From NCBI RefSeq assembly GCF_003020585.1, contig NZ_PXUE01000001.1:1364001-1428000 (forward strand): a stretch of DNA of 64,000 nucleotides, written 5' to 3'. Within the stretch, counting starts at the first letter, position 1, and the number at the start of each line of letters is the position of its first letter. Below, in pieces: positions 1-8,644 of this stretch. The position numbers and the translations under genes are program-made. Source of the stretch: Chryseobacterium aurantiacum. Lineage in GTDB: Bacteria > Bacteroidota > Bacteroidia > Flavobacteriales > Weeksellaceae. Below the pieces are notes generated by a model. That model had not been told where the DNA came from. It was given only the letters and a program-made list of their open reading frames with translations, and did no database searches.

Positions 1-5
1 CGCTC

Positions 6-559
6 AATCTGTTATATCAGCGAGCCAATAAATTCTACTCATAGCTTGCCGAAAATCTAAGATTTTCTTGCGCCTTAATAAAGATGTTTCAAGACTAAAA
101 ACCTTTGCATCCTTGCGATTTCCAACAAATAAAATAAATAACAGGTTCCTTATATTCACTTCATTTTTAAAACCTCCCGCAGATTTTGGAGATTAAGCAG
201 ATGTTTAAGGAAAAAATCCGCCTAATCTGTTATATCAGCGAGCCAATAAATTCTACTCATAGCTTGCCGAAAATCTAAGATTTTCTTGCGCCTTAATAAA
301 GATTTTTTAAGATTAAAAACCTTTGCGTCCTTGCGATTTCCAACAAATAAAGTAAATAACCGGTTCCTTTACTCACTGCATTTTTTTAAACCTCCCGCAG
401 ATTTTGGAGATTAAGCATATGTTTAAGGAAAAAATCCGCCTAATCTGTTATATCAGCGAGCCAATAAATTCTACTCATAGCTTGCCGAAAATCTAAGATT
501 TTCTTGCGCCTTAAAAAGGTGTTTCAAGATTAAAAACCTTTGCATCCTTGCGATTTTCC
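6..559. repeat. Tandem intergenic repeat, 218-bp period, about 2.5 copies
   Basis: The string AATCTGTTATATCAGCGAGC starts at 6, 224 and 442, giving an exact 218-bp period; the third copy stops near 559. Copies are nearly identical (for example gatgtttcaa versus gattttttaa after the shared CGCCTTAATAAA). Each copy carries a 7-bp hairpin GAAAATC-TAA-GATTTTC at 51-67, 269-285 and 487-503. No gene is visible here. The array may continue to the left of the window, since bases 1-5 already resemble the end of a unit. Confidence 0.9.
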
Positions 560-585
560 AACCTTATATAACAAATAAGAAAAAC

Positions 586-619
586 AAAACCCCTGATCAT
601 TCATATTATCAGAGGTTTT
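586..619 (-). terminator. Terminator of the exported tpx gene
   Basis: Imperfect hairpin AAAACC-c-CTGAT / ATCAG-a-GGTTTT with a 10-nt loop, followed on the minus strand by a T-rich run. It lies just past the stop codon of the minus-strand gene at 642-1214. Confidence 0.7.
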
Positions 620-641
620 AAATTATTTAAAAAAAAGAAAT

Positions 642-1214
642 TTATCCCTTTACAGCATTAATAGCCGCTTCATAATTAGGTTCTTGTGAAATATCTGGTA
701 CCTGCTCTTCATAAATAATGTTTCCTGATGGGTCAATCACTACTACAGCTCTACTGAGAAGACCTTTCATTGGAGAATCAATCATTTCTACCCCATAGTT
801 CCATCCGAAATCAGAACGAAAGTCAGAAAGCATAACCACATTTTTGATTCCTTCTGCTCCACAAAATCTCTTTTGGGCAAATGGCAGATCCTTAGAAATA
901 CAAAGAACCACCGTGTTAGGCAGATTACCTGCCTCCTCATTGAAATGATGAACAGATGCAGAGCAGACTCCAGTGTCTACACTTGGGAAGATATTTAGAA
1001 TGACATATTTCCCTTTGTAGGAATCTAAAGTCTGGTCATTCATAGTAACATCCGTAAGGACAAACTTAGGAGCCGGTTTATTGACTGCCGGTAATTTAGC
1101 ATAGGTATGTACAGGTTTTCCACCCATCAAAATGGTATTGCTTGATTTTGTATTTTGAGCGAAACCAACTGCTGATAAGAAAAATAATGTACTGAAAATT
1201 ATTTTTGAAAACAT
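642..1214 (-). CDS. tpx: Thiol peroxidase (Tpx family), exported form
   Basis: A 2-Cys peroxiredoxin of the Tpx type, predicted to reduce peroxides through a peroxidatic/resolving cysteine pair. The peroxidatic Cys is C84 in the motif FPSVDTGVC and the resolving Cys is C118 in RFCGAEG; both motifs match Tpx closely. Residues 1-20 form a signal peptide (charged start, hydrophobic FSTLFFLSAVGFAQ), so the enzyme should work in the periplasm. Most Tpx proteins are about 165-170 residues without a signal; this one is 190 because of the leader. A cytoplasmic paralogue lies at 16008. The gene stands alone, with its own terminator and a -7 box upstream. Confidence 0.9.
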   Translation of the reverse strand: MFSKIIFSTLFFLSAVGFAQNTKSSNTILMGGKPVHTYAKLPAVNKPAPKFVLTDVTMNDQTLDSYKGKYVILNIFPSVDTGVCSASVHHFNEEAGNLPNTVVLCISKDLPFAQKRFCGAEGIKNVVMLSDFRSDFGWNYGVEMIDSPMKGLLSRAVVVIDPSGNIIYEEQVPDISQEPNYEAAINAVKG

Positions 1215-1230
1215 TGAAATTTATTTTTAG

Positions 1231-1238
1231 CAAAATTA
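1231..1238 (-). promoter_or_regulatory. Candidate -7 box for exported tpx
   Basis: On the minus strand this reads TAATTTTG, a perfect match to the Bacteroidota -7 consensus TAnnTTTG, 17 nt upstream of the start codon. No clear -33 TTG was found at the expected distance. Confidence 0.45.
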
Positions 1239-1383
1239 TTCTTTTTTTTAGTTAGCTGAGTTAATTTTCATTCAAATAGCTTTTAAATAGAGCAAATCTA
1301 TTGAATCATTATTCTTAAAATCAATTTTTACGTCTACCTTTATTCTTCAAAAATTCAGATTCAAATTATTAAATACTAAAAAT

Positions 1384-3012
1384 ATGAGTTCAGTAAACAG
1401 TGCGTCATTTCAAGATATTTTTAAAAGTGAAAACGAAATTCCCGAAGAATTTAAGGTTCCTGAAATCCATCAGAAAGTCTATCTTCTTAATGGTGAATTG
1501 GTAGAGTGGAAAGGCGAAACCCAAAATATTTACTCTCCCGTTTGTATTCCGACAGAAAATGGATTGGAAAGGAAACTATTGGGGAGTATTCCGAATATTG
1601 GCCCTAATGAAGCAATGGAAGTTCTTGAAGCCTGTGTAAAAGCCTATGATAATGGTCTTGGTGAATGGCCTACGATGTCCGTGGAGGGAAGAATTAAATG
1701 CATGCAGAAGTTTGTCTACCTGATGATTCAGCAGCGAGATCTGATCATTAAACTATTAATGTGGGAGATCGGAAAAACACTGGCGGATTCTACCAAGGAA
1801 TTTGATCGTACCGTAGATTACATCAATCAGACAATAGATGCGCTTAAAGATCTGGATAGAGAATCCTCCCGTTTTCAGGAAGCTGAGGGAACCATCGCTC
1901 AAATCAGAAGAGCACCACTTGGAGTTGTGTTGAGTATGGGACCATTCAATTATCCATTAAATGAGATCTTTACAACATTGATTCCAGCGCTGATCATGGG
2001 AAATACAATTTTATTTAAACTTCCAAAACATGGGGTATTGGCTCATTATCCTTTATTAAATGCCTTTAAGGAAGCTTTTCCTAAAGGAACAGTGAATACT
2101 CTATATGGAAAAGGTTCAGAAATTATTACTCCAATCATGGAAAGCGGAAAAGTCAACGTACTGGCCTTTATCGGATCAAGTAAAGTGGCTAACGGACTGA
2201 AAAAGCTGCATCCAAAAGTTAACCGCTTAAGAGCAATTTTAAGTCTTGATGCTAAAAATGCAGCGATTGTAACTAAAAACGCCAATCTTGATGTGGCAGT
2301 GAGTGAATGTATTTTGGGCGCACTTTCTTTTAACGGACAACGTTGTACAGCCCTAAAGCTAATCTTTGTTCAGAAAGAGATTGCAGGAGAATTTACCAAG
2401 AAGTTAAGTGAAGCTGTTTCTTCACTGAAAGCGGGATTGCCATGGGAAAAAGATGTAAAAGTAACCCCGCTTCCGGAGGTGAATAAGCCCCCTTATCTGA
2501 AAGAATGTATTGAGGATGCATTGTCTAAAGGAGCCACAGTTTTGAATAAAGACGGAGGCTACACGGAAGAATCTTTTGTGTTTCCGGCAGTGGTATATCC
2601 TGTGAACAATGATATGAAGCTGTATCATGAAGAGCAATTCGGTCCTGTAATTCCTGTTGTGCCGTTTGAAGATATTGATGAACCTATAGATTATCAGGTG
2701 AATGCTTCCCATGGAATGCAAGTGAGTATTTTCAGTGAAGATCCGCATGAGGTGGCTAAGCTCATTGATCCTTTTGTGAATCTGGTAAGCCGTGTTAATA
2801 TCAACTGTCAGGCACAGCGTGGTCCGGATGTATTCCCGTTTACGGGCAGAAAGGACAGTGCAGAGGGAACACTTTCTGTTTTTGATGCACTCCGTTCATT
2901 TTCAATCAGATCTTTAGTGGCAGCAAAACTGACAGAATCCAACAAAACATTATTAAATACCATTGTAAGAGAACATGATTCCAACTTCTTAAGTACTGAC
3001 TATATTTTCTAG
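1384..3012 (+). CDS. GapN-like NADP-dependent aldehyde dehydrogenase
   Basis: An aldehyde-dehydrogenase superfamily protein of 542 residues, best placed with non-phosphorylating glyceraldehyde-3-phosphate dehydrogenases (GapN), which oxidise G3P directly to 3-phosphoglycerate with NADP. Visible motifs are GPFNYP with Asn189, the catalytic Cys321 in FNGQRCTALK, and the C-terminal EEQFGPVIPV. The position that normally carries the general-base Glu in the LELGGK motif reads LSLDAKN (286-292), so Ser replaces Glu. I recall DAKN-type sequences in a subgroup of bacterial GapN-like proteins, so this may be normal for the clade. The gene is monocistronic, between an AT-rich upstream region and a strong terminator. 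The exact substrate is inferred. Confidence 0.8.
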   Translation: MSSVNSASFQDIFKSENEIPEEFKVPEIHQKVYLLNGELVEWKGETQNIYSPVCIPTENGLERKLLGSIPNIGPNEAMEVLEACVKAYDNGLGEWPTMSVEGRIKCMQKFVYLMIQQRDLIIKLLMWEIGKTLADSTKEFDRTVDYINQTIDALKDLDRESSRFQEAEGTIAQIRRAPLGVVLSMGPFNYPLNEIFTTLIPALIMGNTILFKLPKHGVLAHYPLLNAFKEAFPKGTVNTLYGKGSEIITPIMESGKVNVLAFIGSSKVANGLKKLHPKVNRLRAILSLDAKNAAIVTKNANLDVAVSECILGALSFNGQRCTALKLIFVQKEIAGEFTKKLSEAVSSLKAGLPWEKDVKVTPLPEVNKPPYLKECIEDALSKGATVLNKDGGYTEESFVFPAVVYPVNNDMKLYHEEQFGPVIPVVPFEDIDEPIDYQVNASHGMQVSIFSEDPHEVAKLIDPFVNLVSRVNINCQAQRGPDVFPFTGRKDSAEGTLSVFDALRSFSIRSLVAAKLTESNKTLLNTIVREHDSNFLSTDYIF

Positions 3013-3043
3013 TCCATATCTCAAGTTGTATTTAACATAAAAT

Positions 3044-3085
3044 AAAAATCCTTAATAAATCTCTGTGTTTGTTAAGGATTTTTTT
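3044..3085 (+). terminator. Rho-independent terminator after the GapN-like gene
   Basis: Stem AAAAATCCTTAA (3044-3055) / TTAAGGATTTTT (3072-3083) followed by more T residues. Confidence 0.85.
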
Positions 3086-3165
3086 AACTTAATGGCTGGA
3101 AATAGAGTATTGTGTTATAATAAGGCGGCGTTTTTTAACGTTGCTTATGGATTAGTGTGTAAATC

Positions 3166-3675
3166 ATGTCTTCACCCGAAAAAGAATTTTTAGAGAAAAT
3201 TGAAAAGCACAAAGGTGTTGTTTTCAAGATCTCTAAAATGTATATGGATAATAAGGACGACCAAAATGATCTCTATCAGGAGATTATTTACCAAGCCTGG
3301 AAATCATATGGAGATTTTCAAAAGAGGAGTGATTTCTCAACATGGCTGTACAGAACTGCGCTCAACACGGCAATTGTATTTTTGCGAAGTGAAAAAAAAC
3401 GTAGTTTTATACAAAATCAAAATATAGATGGACTGAATGCCAGACAGGAACCTTATAATGATACGGATGATAAGAATATGAAGATGATGTATGAGGCTAT
3501 TCATCAACTAAGTCCTATTGATAAGGCTTTGATCTTTTTCTTTTTAGAAGACTTTCCCGGAAGAGAAATTGCCCGTCAGTTAGGAATTACCGAAGTGAAT
3601 GCAAGAGTGAAGCTTAAAAGAGCAAAAGAAAGGCTAAAGGAGATCATTGCTAAGCAAGGTATGGGTTCAAATTAA
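3166..3675 (+). CDS. ECF-type RNA polymerase sigma factor, module 1
   Basis: A 169-residue sigma-70 family protein with only regions 2 and 4. Region 2 spans about 20-85 (DQNDLYQEIIYQAWKSY and FSTWLYRTALNTA). Region 4 spans about 110-160, with the helix-turn-helix GREIARQLGITEVNARVKLK. It should direct transcription of a small regulon. It is followed after 11 bp by a membrane protein that may sequester it, and the same gene pair is repeated at 4628-5740. The two sigma factors have the same length and near-identical openings (KIEKHKGVVFKISKMYM versus KIKKHKGIIFKISKMYM). The regulon is unknown. Confidence 0.9.
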   Translation: MSSPEKEFLEKIEKHKGVVFKISKMYMDNKDDQNDLYQEIIYQAWKSYGDFQKRSDFSTWLYRTALNTAIVFLRSEKKRSFIQNQNIDGLNARQEPYNDTDDKNMKMMYEAIHQLSPIDKALIFFFLEDFPGREIARQLGITEVNARVKLKRAKERLKEIIAKQGMGSN

Positions 3676-3686
3676 TAGATTACACT

Positions 3687-4502
3687 ATGGAGTTAGACAA
3701 CTTTAAAGAACTTTGGAATAAAGATACAGGACAGGATCCTCCTGAAATTTCCCTGGAAAAACAACGCGAGATCCATTCTCCGCTTCAGATGCTGAAAATA
3801 AATATGAAAACCGAGTTTTGGCTTATGGTGATCACATTGCCGTTGCTTCTTACCAGTTTTCCATTTGCTTCCACAGATTCTAATATTACGACCATCTCAA
3901 CATTTGTCACGGTTCTGACCATTGTTTTTATAGTTTATTTTTATTCTCGATTTCTTAAGCTTTATAAATTGCTTCAAAAAAACAGTATTAATACAAATTA
4001 TGATCTGTTTAACCTTAAAACCCAATTGCTTATATCGAAAGAAATCTACATTTCCTATTATATTTCCTATATCCCGCTTGCTTTTCTCTTATCTCTGATT
4101 AAGATTAATTTTCATTTTGATATGGATTATAATCTGGCAATTTTCGGAATTAGTTTTCTGATTACGTTATTGCTGGTTTGCTTTATTATAAAATACTGGA
4201 TCTATTATATGTACGGAAGATATATAGATGACGTAGTGCATTTGATAGATGAGCTTAATGGAGTGGAAGTACAGCCCAGGACCGAAAAGAAAAAGACCTG
4301 GTTTGAACGATCCCAAAAGTTTTTTATGAACAAGTTAGGAATTAAAGGAAATATTCTGAATACAGTGATATGGTTTGTATCCGTTTACATTTTTATTATC
4401 CTGTTTCTGACATTGGTTCTTTTAATTATCATTATTATTGGTGCCAAATTAGACTTAATCAATATTACAATGCTGCAAAGAGCATTAAACAGATTGAATT
4501 AA
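3687..4502 (+). CDS. Multi-spanning membrane protein paired with sigma factor, module 1 (possible anti-sigma)
   Basis: A 271-residue protein with a soluble N-terminus (1-43), two hydrophobic segments at about 45-60 and 70-88, two more at about 122-140 and 149-174, and a final one at about 224-253. The N-terminus (ELDNFKELW, then PPEIS at 18-22, then FW at 44-45) aligns without gaps to the protein at 5150. Compared with that paralogue it has about 75 extra C-terminal residues carrying the fifth hydrophobic segment. I recognise no known anti-sigma domain. The role as anti-sigma or sensor is inferred from its place 11 bp behind the sigma gene. Confidence 0.75.
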   Translation: MELDNFKELWNKDTGQDPPEISLEKQREIHSPLQMLKINMKTEFWLMVITLPLLLTSFPFASTDSNITTISTFVTVLTIVFIVYFYSRFLKLYKLLQKNSINTNYDLFNLKTQLLISKEIYISYYISYIPLAFLLSLIKINFHFDMDYNLAIFGISFLITLLLVCFIIKYWIYYMYGRYIDDVVHLIDELNGVEVQPRTEKKKTWFERSQKFFMNKLGIKGNILNTVIWFVSVYIFIILFLTLVLLIIIIIGAKLDLINITMLQRALNRLN

Positions 4503-4530
4503 AAATAACAATATTACCCATTGAAAATAC

Positions 4531-4562
4531 AAACCCCACAGACCTTTATGTTGGGGTTTTTT
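4531..4562 (+). terminator. Terminator between the two sigma modules
   Basis: Stem AAACCCCA (4531-4538) / TGGGGTTT (4552-4559) followed by a T-rich tail. It separates the two paralogous modules into two transcription units. Confidence 0.85.
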
Positions 4563-4627
4563 ATTTTTCTTACTATTTTTTGTAACAATTTTTTTAAACA
4601 TAAACTAACTCTATAGAGTAACAAGCT

Positions 4628-5137
4628 ATGACCTCATTAGAGCAAGAGTTTATCCAGAAGATTAAAAAACATAAGGGAATCATTTTTAAGATTTCCAAAA
4701 TGTATATGTCTGAAAAAGATGATCAGGACGATCTTTTTCAAGAGATCACTTATCAGATTTGGAAAGCATATTCAAGCTTCAAGGGGCAGAGTGAGTTTTC
4801 TACCTGGTTATACAGGATTGCGCTAAATACGGCTATTATTTTCCTTAAAACAGATAAAAGAAGAAGCTTTATAGCTAATGAAGATCTCTCCAATTATGTA
4901 ATCTCTCAGGAAGATTATGACTATGATAAGGAAGAGCGTCTGGCAGAAATGTATAAGGCTATTCATCAACTGAATCCAATTGACAAGGCTTTCATATTTT
5001 ATTATCTCGAGGATTTTTCAGGAAGGGAGATTGCAGAGGAAATGGGAATCTCTGAAGGAAATGTAAGGGTGAAAATGAACCGTGCAAAAAATAAACTTAA
5101 AGATATCTTAAACCAACATAAAATTAACCAACATTAA
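4628..5137 (+). CDS. ECF-type RNA polymerase sigma factor, module 2
   Basis: A 169-residue sigma-70 family protein, paralogue of the one at 3166. Region 2 contains DDLFQEITYQIWKAY and FSTWLYRIALNTA. Region 4 contains GREIAEEMGISEGNVRVKMN. It is followed 12 bp later by a four-helix membrane protein. The identical length and collinear neighbours show a local duplication of a two-gene unit. Region 4 recognition-helix residues differ (TEVNARVKLK versus SEGNVRVKMN), so the targets may differ. The start is supported by alignment with the paralogue. Confidence 0.9.
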   Translation: MTSLEQEFIQKIKKHKGIIFKISKMYMSEKDDQDDLFQEITYQIWKAYSSFKGQSEFSTWLYRIALNTAIIFLKTDKRRSFIANEDLSNYVISQEDYDYDKEERLAEMYKAIHQLNPIDKAFIFYYLEDFSGREIAEEMGISEGNVRVKMNRAKNKLKDILNQHKINQH

Positions 5138-5149
5138 ATCAGTAATCCA

Positions 5150-5740
5150 ATGAATATAGATGAATTGAAAAATGCCTGGAACGAAGATATTGTAGATGAA
5201 ACTCCGGAAATCAGCATAGAGCAAAAGAATAAAATTAATCTGCCTCTTGAAAAAGTACGTAAGAATATGCGTGCAGAATTTTGGTGGGTCATTGCTATCT
5301 TTGTTTTTGCATTTATGGTTTGCTCAATATGTAAACCCTTTAAATTCCAGCTGTACATAACAGTTTTAGTTGCCTCAATGCTTATTGTTACGATTTTCTT
5401 TTTTAGTAAGTTTTTTAAACTATATAAGGATATCAGCAATACAGAGCTTAAAACGTATGAATCTTTAAAAGATCTGGTTAATCAGCTCAATCTGAATAAA
5501 CAGTATTATCTGTCTTATTACATTAGCTTTGCCCCGTTCATTGTGTGCGAAATGCTTATTGTACTAGAATTTATACCCTGGCCCAAGCCCCTGGGAGAGA
5601 TCAAGATAGCGCTCATCCTGATCGGTTGTGTGATAGGAGGACTATTCTTGCTCTTTGTTTGTGGGAGATTTTGGTTTTACCGCTACTATGGAAGATATAT
5701 TAAGCATATTGAAAGCCTTTTGGAAGAGTTGAAAGCATAA
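5150..5740 (+). CDS. Four-helix membrane protein paired with sigma factor, module 2
   Basis: A 196-residue protein. After a soluble stretch (1-43) there are hydrophobic segments at about 45-60, 68-87, 120-140 and 152-171, then a short basic/acidic tail (RYYGRYIKHIESLLEELKA). The tail motif YGRYI is shared with the paralogue at 3687 (YGRYIDDVVHLIDEL). It probably controls or assists the sigma factor encoded just upstream, but no known family was recognised. The stop codon touches a very strong hairpin. Confidence 0.75.
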   Translation: MNIDELKNAWNEDIVDETPEISIEQKNKINLPLEKVRKNMRAEFWWVIAIFVFAFMVCSICKPFKFQLYITVLVASMLIVTIFFFSKFFKLYKDISNTELKTYESLKDLVNQLNLNKQYYLSYYISFAPFIVCEMLIVLEFIPWPKPLGEIKIALILIGCVIGGLFLLFVCGRFWFYRYYGRYIKHIESLLEELKA

Positions 5741-5774
5741 AATACCCGGCGGGCTGAAAGCCCGCCGGGTATTT
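5740..5774. terminator. GC-rich bidirectional terminator hairpin
   Basis: A perfect 16-bp stem with a 3-nt loop (GAA): AAATACCCGGCGGGCT (5740-5755) / AGCCCGCCGGGTATTT (5759-5774). It sits between convergent genes ending at 5740 and 5838. Its core is far richer in G+C than the surrounding DNA. Confidence 0.85.
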
Positions 5775-5837
5775 ATATAGTTTATAATTTAACTTTGAAT
5801 CTAAGCCCGTCCCAATACAATAGATAAATACAAATCA

Positions 5838-7367
5838 TCAATTTATCTTTTCTCTGGAAATTTCATTCCTGATCCAGTCAAGCTGCGGATCTTTTTTATC
5901 AATAATGTCCTGCATACTTTCATGAATTACTACATCCGGAACCACTCCCTTTTTAGAATCCGAAAAATTAATGTCGGGCTGTACAAGGAGGAGTCCTATA
6001 GGAAACCTTATTTCGGAATTAGGCAGTTTCTGATAAGAATAAAAACCGGCAACTGTCCCATCATTGGCGCCTCCCGTTTCTTCACCCACAAGGGTTGCTC
6101 TTTTATCATTTTTAAGCTTTGCCGTAATAATGGATGAAGCAGAGAAACTACCACCGTTGATGAGTACAAAAACTTTTCCGTTGAAAGCCTCCTTATTAGG
6201 TTTTGTAGGTTTATCAGCTTTCATTTTATAGAAAACCTTTCCGTCTTTTGTATAAGTACTGAATGCCTGAGCAAAAAAGTAACTCGGGTAGGCTATGCTT
6301 TTAAATGCAAATTCCAGAGGAGTACTTTTTCTGAAATAATTGGTTCTCAGAGGAACATCCCTAGAGGTAACCTGAGATGGTTTTATCAAGGTGAAGGGCT
6401 TATCAGCCAAATAGGAGTACAGGTTATTAATTTCATACAGAGATCCTCCATAATTGTTTCGAACATCAATGATGAGGTAACTTGCTTTCGCGCTTTTGAT
6501 CTTTGAAAATGTCTTTTTATAAAATTCCTCAGAATATTCTCTTGAAAAACTTTTCACTTTAATATAAGCAATGGTACTGTCCTTATCCAAAAATCTAAAA
6601 CTTCGGTTATAAGAATTGCTGGCAGCCACATAGTCATTCAGCTTTTTATCCTCGGTGCGTTTCTTCATTTCCTTATCCTTTTCAACGTCGGTATCGGATT
6701 TAAACTCCCTGCTTAGGGTATAGGTTTGCTTTTCTCCTTTATAAAGCGTCTCAATGGTTGCCTTATCAGAAAGTCCGTTTTCTGCGGTGTAATAATTAAA
6801 AAACAAATCCTTTAAAAAATAAGGTTGAAACGTAGTATTATAACCATCACTGCTGATCAGGCTTCTGTATTTTTTTATATAGTCTGAAACCGGAATATTA
6901 TTGATGGATAAAATCTCAGTTCCCGGTTGTATGTTTTCTATAGAGTCATTGTTTTGAATAATATACATCTGATCATTAGAAATGTAATATTCAAAGCGGC
7001 TGAACAAACCCTTTTTATGCTCTAGTTTTTTGATTTCCCTTTTGGTAAACTTTTTTCTTGGAATTCTTAGCGAAAGATGCCCCTCACGAATACCTGCAAT
7101 TACCGGCTGAAATTTAAAATAAAACTGAAGCGGAGTAAGAGGCTCATTAAGAGTTTGTTTAAGACTGTCAAATTTACGTTCCAATTCCTGCTTGGGAATA
7201 TACCAGTACAGTTGAGGATGCATTTGCTGCAGCTTTGCATACGCATAGTCTACATCCTCTTTAAGCTGGTCAGGAGGAATACAGGAAGCCCGCTGTTCAT
7301 TGTGCCTTCTAATGGATGCACATGACGAAAGCATAGCCAGAATGAATATTGCCGAATAATTTTTCAA
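5838..7367 (-). CDS. S41 family peptidase, lipoprotein
   Basis: A 509-residue protein of the C-terminal processing peptidase (tail-specific protease) family. The leader is short and ends in the lipobox LSSC with Cys16, so the mature protein is probably lipid-anchored. A PDZ-like segment lies at about 130-180. The S41 catalytic domain follows from about 260, with YLIIDVRNNYGG, then GGSFSASS carrying the likely nucleophile Ser, then VGEETGGANDG. It probably cleaves proteins in the periplasm; substrates are unknown. The start codon is TTG; the next in-frame ATG would remove most of the signal peptide, so TTG is favoured. It stands alone and converges on the sigma module. Confidence 0.85.
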   Translation of the reverse strand: MKNYSAIFILAMLSSCASIRRHNEQRASCIPPDQLKEDVDYAYAKLQQMHPQLYWYIPKQELERKFDSLKQTLNEPLTPLQFYFKFQPVIAGIREGHLSLRIPRKKFTKREIKKLEHKKGLFSRFEYYISNDQMYIIQNNDSIENIQPGTEILSINNIPVSDYIKKYRSLISSDGYNTTFQPYFLKDLFFNYYTAENGLSDKATIETLYKGEKQTYTLSREFKSDTDVEKDKEMKKRTEDKKLNDYVAASNSYNRSFRFLDKDSTIAYIKVKSFSREYSEEFYKKTFSKIKSAKASYLIIDVRNNYGGSLYEINNLYSYLADKPFTLIKPSQVTSRDVPLRTNYFRKSTPLEFAFKSIAYPSYFFAQAFSTYTKDGKVFYKMKADKPTKPNKEAFNGKVFVLINGGSFSASSIITAKLKNDKRATLVGEETGGANDGTVAGFYSYQKLPNSEIRFPIGLLLVQPDINFSDSKKGVVPDVVIHESMQDIIDKKDPQLDWIRNEISREKIN

Positions 7368-7517
7368 TATACCTTTGAGTTTTTTTAAGCTGCTAAAATA
7401 GAGAGATTAAAATTAATCATCACTTAAATGAATAATAAATTTTCCGAAACACATGATAAATTTAGTTAAAAAAATAATGCCAAACACCCCATGTTTTTAT
7501 GTAAATATAAAAGTTGA

Positions 7518-7525
7518 TACCTTTG
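7518..7525 (+). promoter_or_regulatory. Candidate -7 box at the start of the metallo-hydrolase gene
   Basis: TACCTTTG matches TAnnTTTG and lies directly before the ATG at 7526. If it is the real -7 element, transcription would begin after 7526, and translation would have to start at the ATGs at 7544 or 7547. Confidence 0.3.
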
Positions 7526-8638
7526 ATGATTATTTTTTTACTAATGATGTATTATTGGATTATTGCGATTGTAGCACTATTGATAGTAACCTATTTTATT
7601 GTGATAAACGGAAAACCATTTGGCGGAGTGCCAAAAGGAAAGAGGCTGCAACGTATAAAGCAGTCAAAATTATATAGAAATAAACAGTTTCAGAATATAA
7701 GCCATACCCCCTCTATTGCGGAGGGCTACAAAATGTCAAAAGTGACCTATGATTTCTTTTTAGGTAAAAAGCATCCGTTACTGAAACCCTTGAAAGGCAT
7801 TCCGTCTATTCAAACAGATTTAAAAACCCTTGATAAAAATACTGATGTCTTCATTTGGCTAGGGCATTCATCCTATTATTTACAGACTGATGGAGTATCT
7901 TTTCTTATAGACCCGGTATTGAGCCTATACGGATCACCGTTTAAATATTTTAATAAGGCATTTAAAGGTTCAGATATTTATAAGCCTGAGGATATTCCGG
8001 AACTGGATTATTTGATCATTACACATGATCATTTTGACCATTTGGACTATCCTACAGTACAATCTATCAGGGATCGAACCCATAAAGCTATTGTTCCATT
8101 GGGGGTTGGGGTGCATCTGGAAAGATGGGGATATCAAGAAAACCAGCTTATTGAAGAAGAGTGGGGAACAGAAGTAGACTTGAAGAATAACATAAAGATT
8201 GCCTTTACACCTGCAAGACATTTTTCAGGAAGAAGATTAAGGCAGAATGACACTCTTTGGACTTCCTATGTACTGGAAACCCCAACAAAGAAAATATTTC
8301 TGGGTGGGGATAGCGGTTATGATTCCCATTTCAAGATGATTGGGGAAAAATATGGTCCTTTTGATTATGCCATTCTTGAAAACGGACAATATGGGGAGGC
8401 ATGGAGATATATTCATGCATTGCCGGAAGATGTTATTCAGGCAAGTATAGATATTAATGCAAAAAAAATAATTCCGGTTCATGCTGCAAAATTTGCACTG
8501 GCTCTTCACCCCTGGAATGAGCCTTTACAAAAAATAACAAACCTTGGAAAAGAAAAAAATCTGGACATCCTTACTCCAATGATTGGAGAGGTCGTTGAAC
8601 TAAATAATTCGAGTCAACAATTTACAGTCTGGTGGTAA
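7526..8638 (+). CDS. Membrane-anchored metallo-beta-lactamase-fold hydrolase (NAPE-PLD/RomA-like)
   Basis: About 370 residues. An N-terminal membrane helix (MMYYWIIAIVALLIVTYF) is followed by an MBL-fold hydrolase domain. Motifs are LGHSSYYL, the metal-binding HDHFDHLD, then ARHFSGR, then GGDSGYD, then PVHAAKFAL near the end. This set matches the NAPE-phospholipase D / RomA / UlaG-like group, whose members cleave phosphodiesters or lactones at a two-metal site. The substrate here is not known. ATG starts at 7526, 7544 and 7547 are possible. It converges with the small acetyltransferase gene, 6 bp away. Confidence 0.8.
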   Translation: MIIFLLMMYYWIIAIVALLIVTYFIVINGKPFGGVPKGKRLQRIKQSKLYRNKQFQNISHTPSIAEGYKMSKVTYDFFLGKKHPLLKPLKGIPSIQTDLKTLDKNTDVFIWLGHSSYYLQTDGVSFLIDPVLSLYGSPFKYFNKAFKGSDIYKPEDIPELDYLIITHDHFDHLDYPTVQSIRDRTHKAIVPLGVGVHLERWGYQENQLIEEEWGTEVDLKNNIKIAFTPARHFSGRRLRQNDTLWTSYVLETPTKKIFLGGDSGYDSHFKMIGEKYGPFDYAILENGQYGEAWRYIHALPEDVIQASIDINAKKIIPVHAAKFALALHPWNEPLQKITNLGKEKNLDILTPMIGEVVELNNSSQQFTVWW

Positions 8639-8644
8639 GACTGA

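Noticed and set aside
1..559. Possible CRISPR array
   Set aside because: The repeat is 218 bp long without short repeats and unique spacers; no cas genes are in the window.
5922..6137. Plus-strand ORF inside the S41 gene, and other similar antisense ORFs
   Set aside because: These are shadow frames of clear genes with no motifs of their own.
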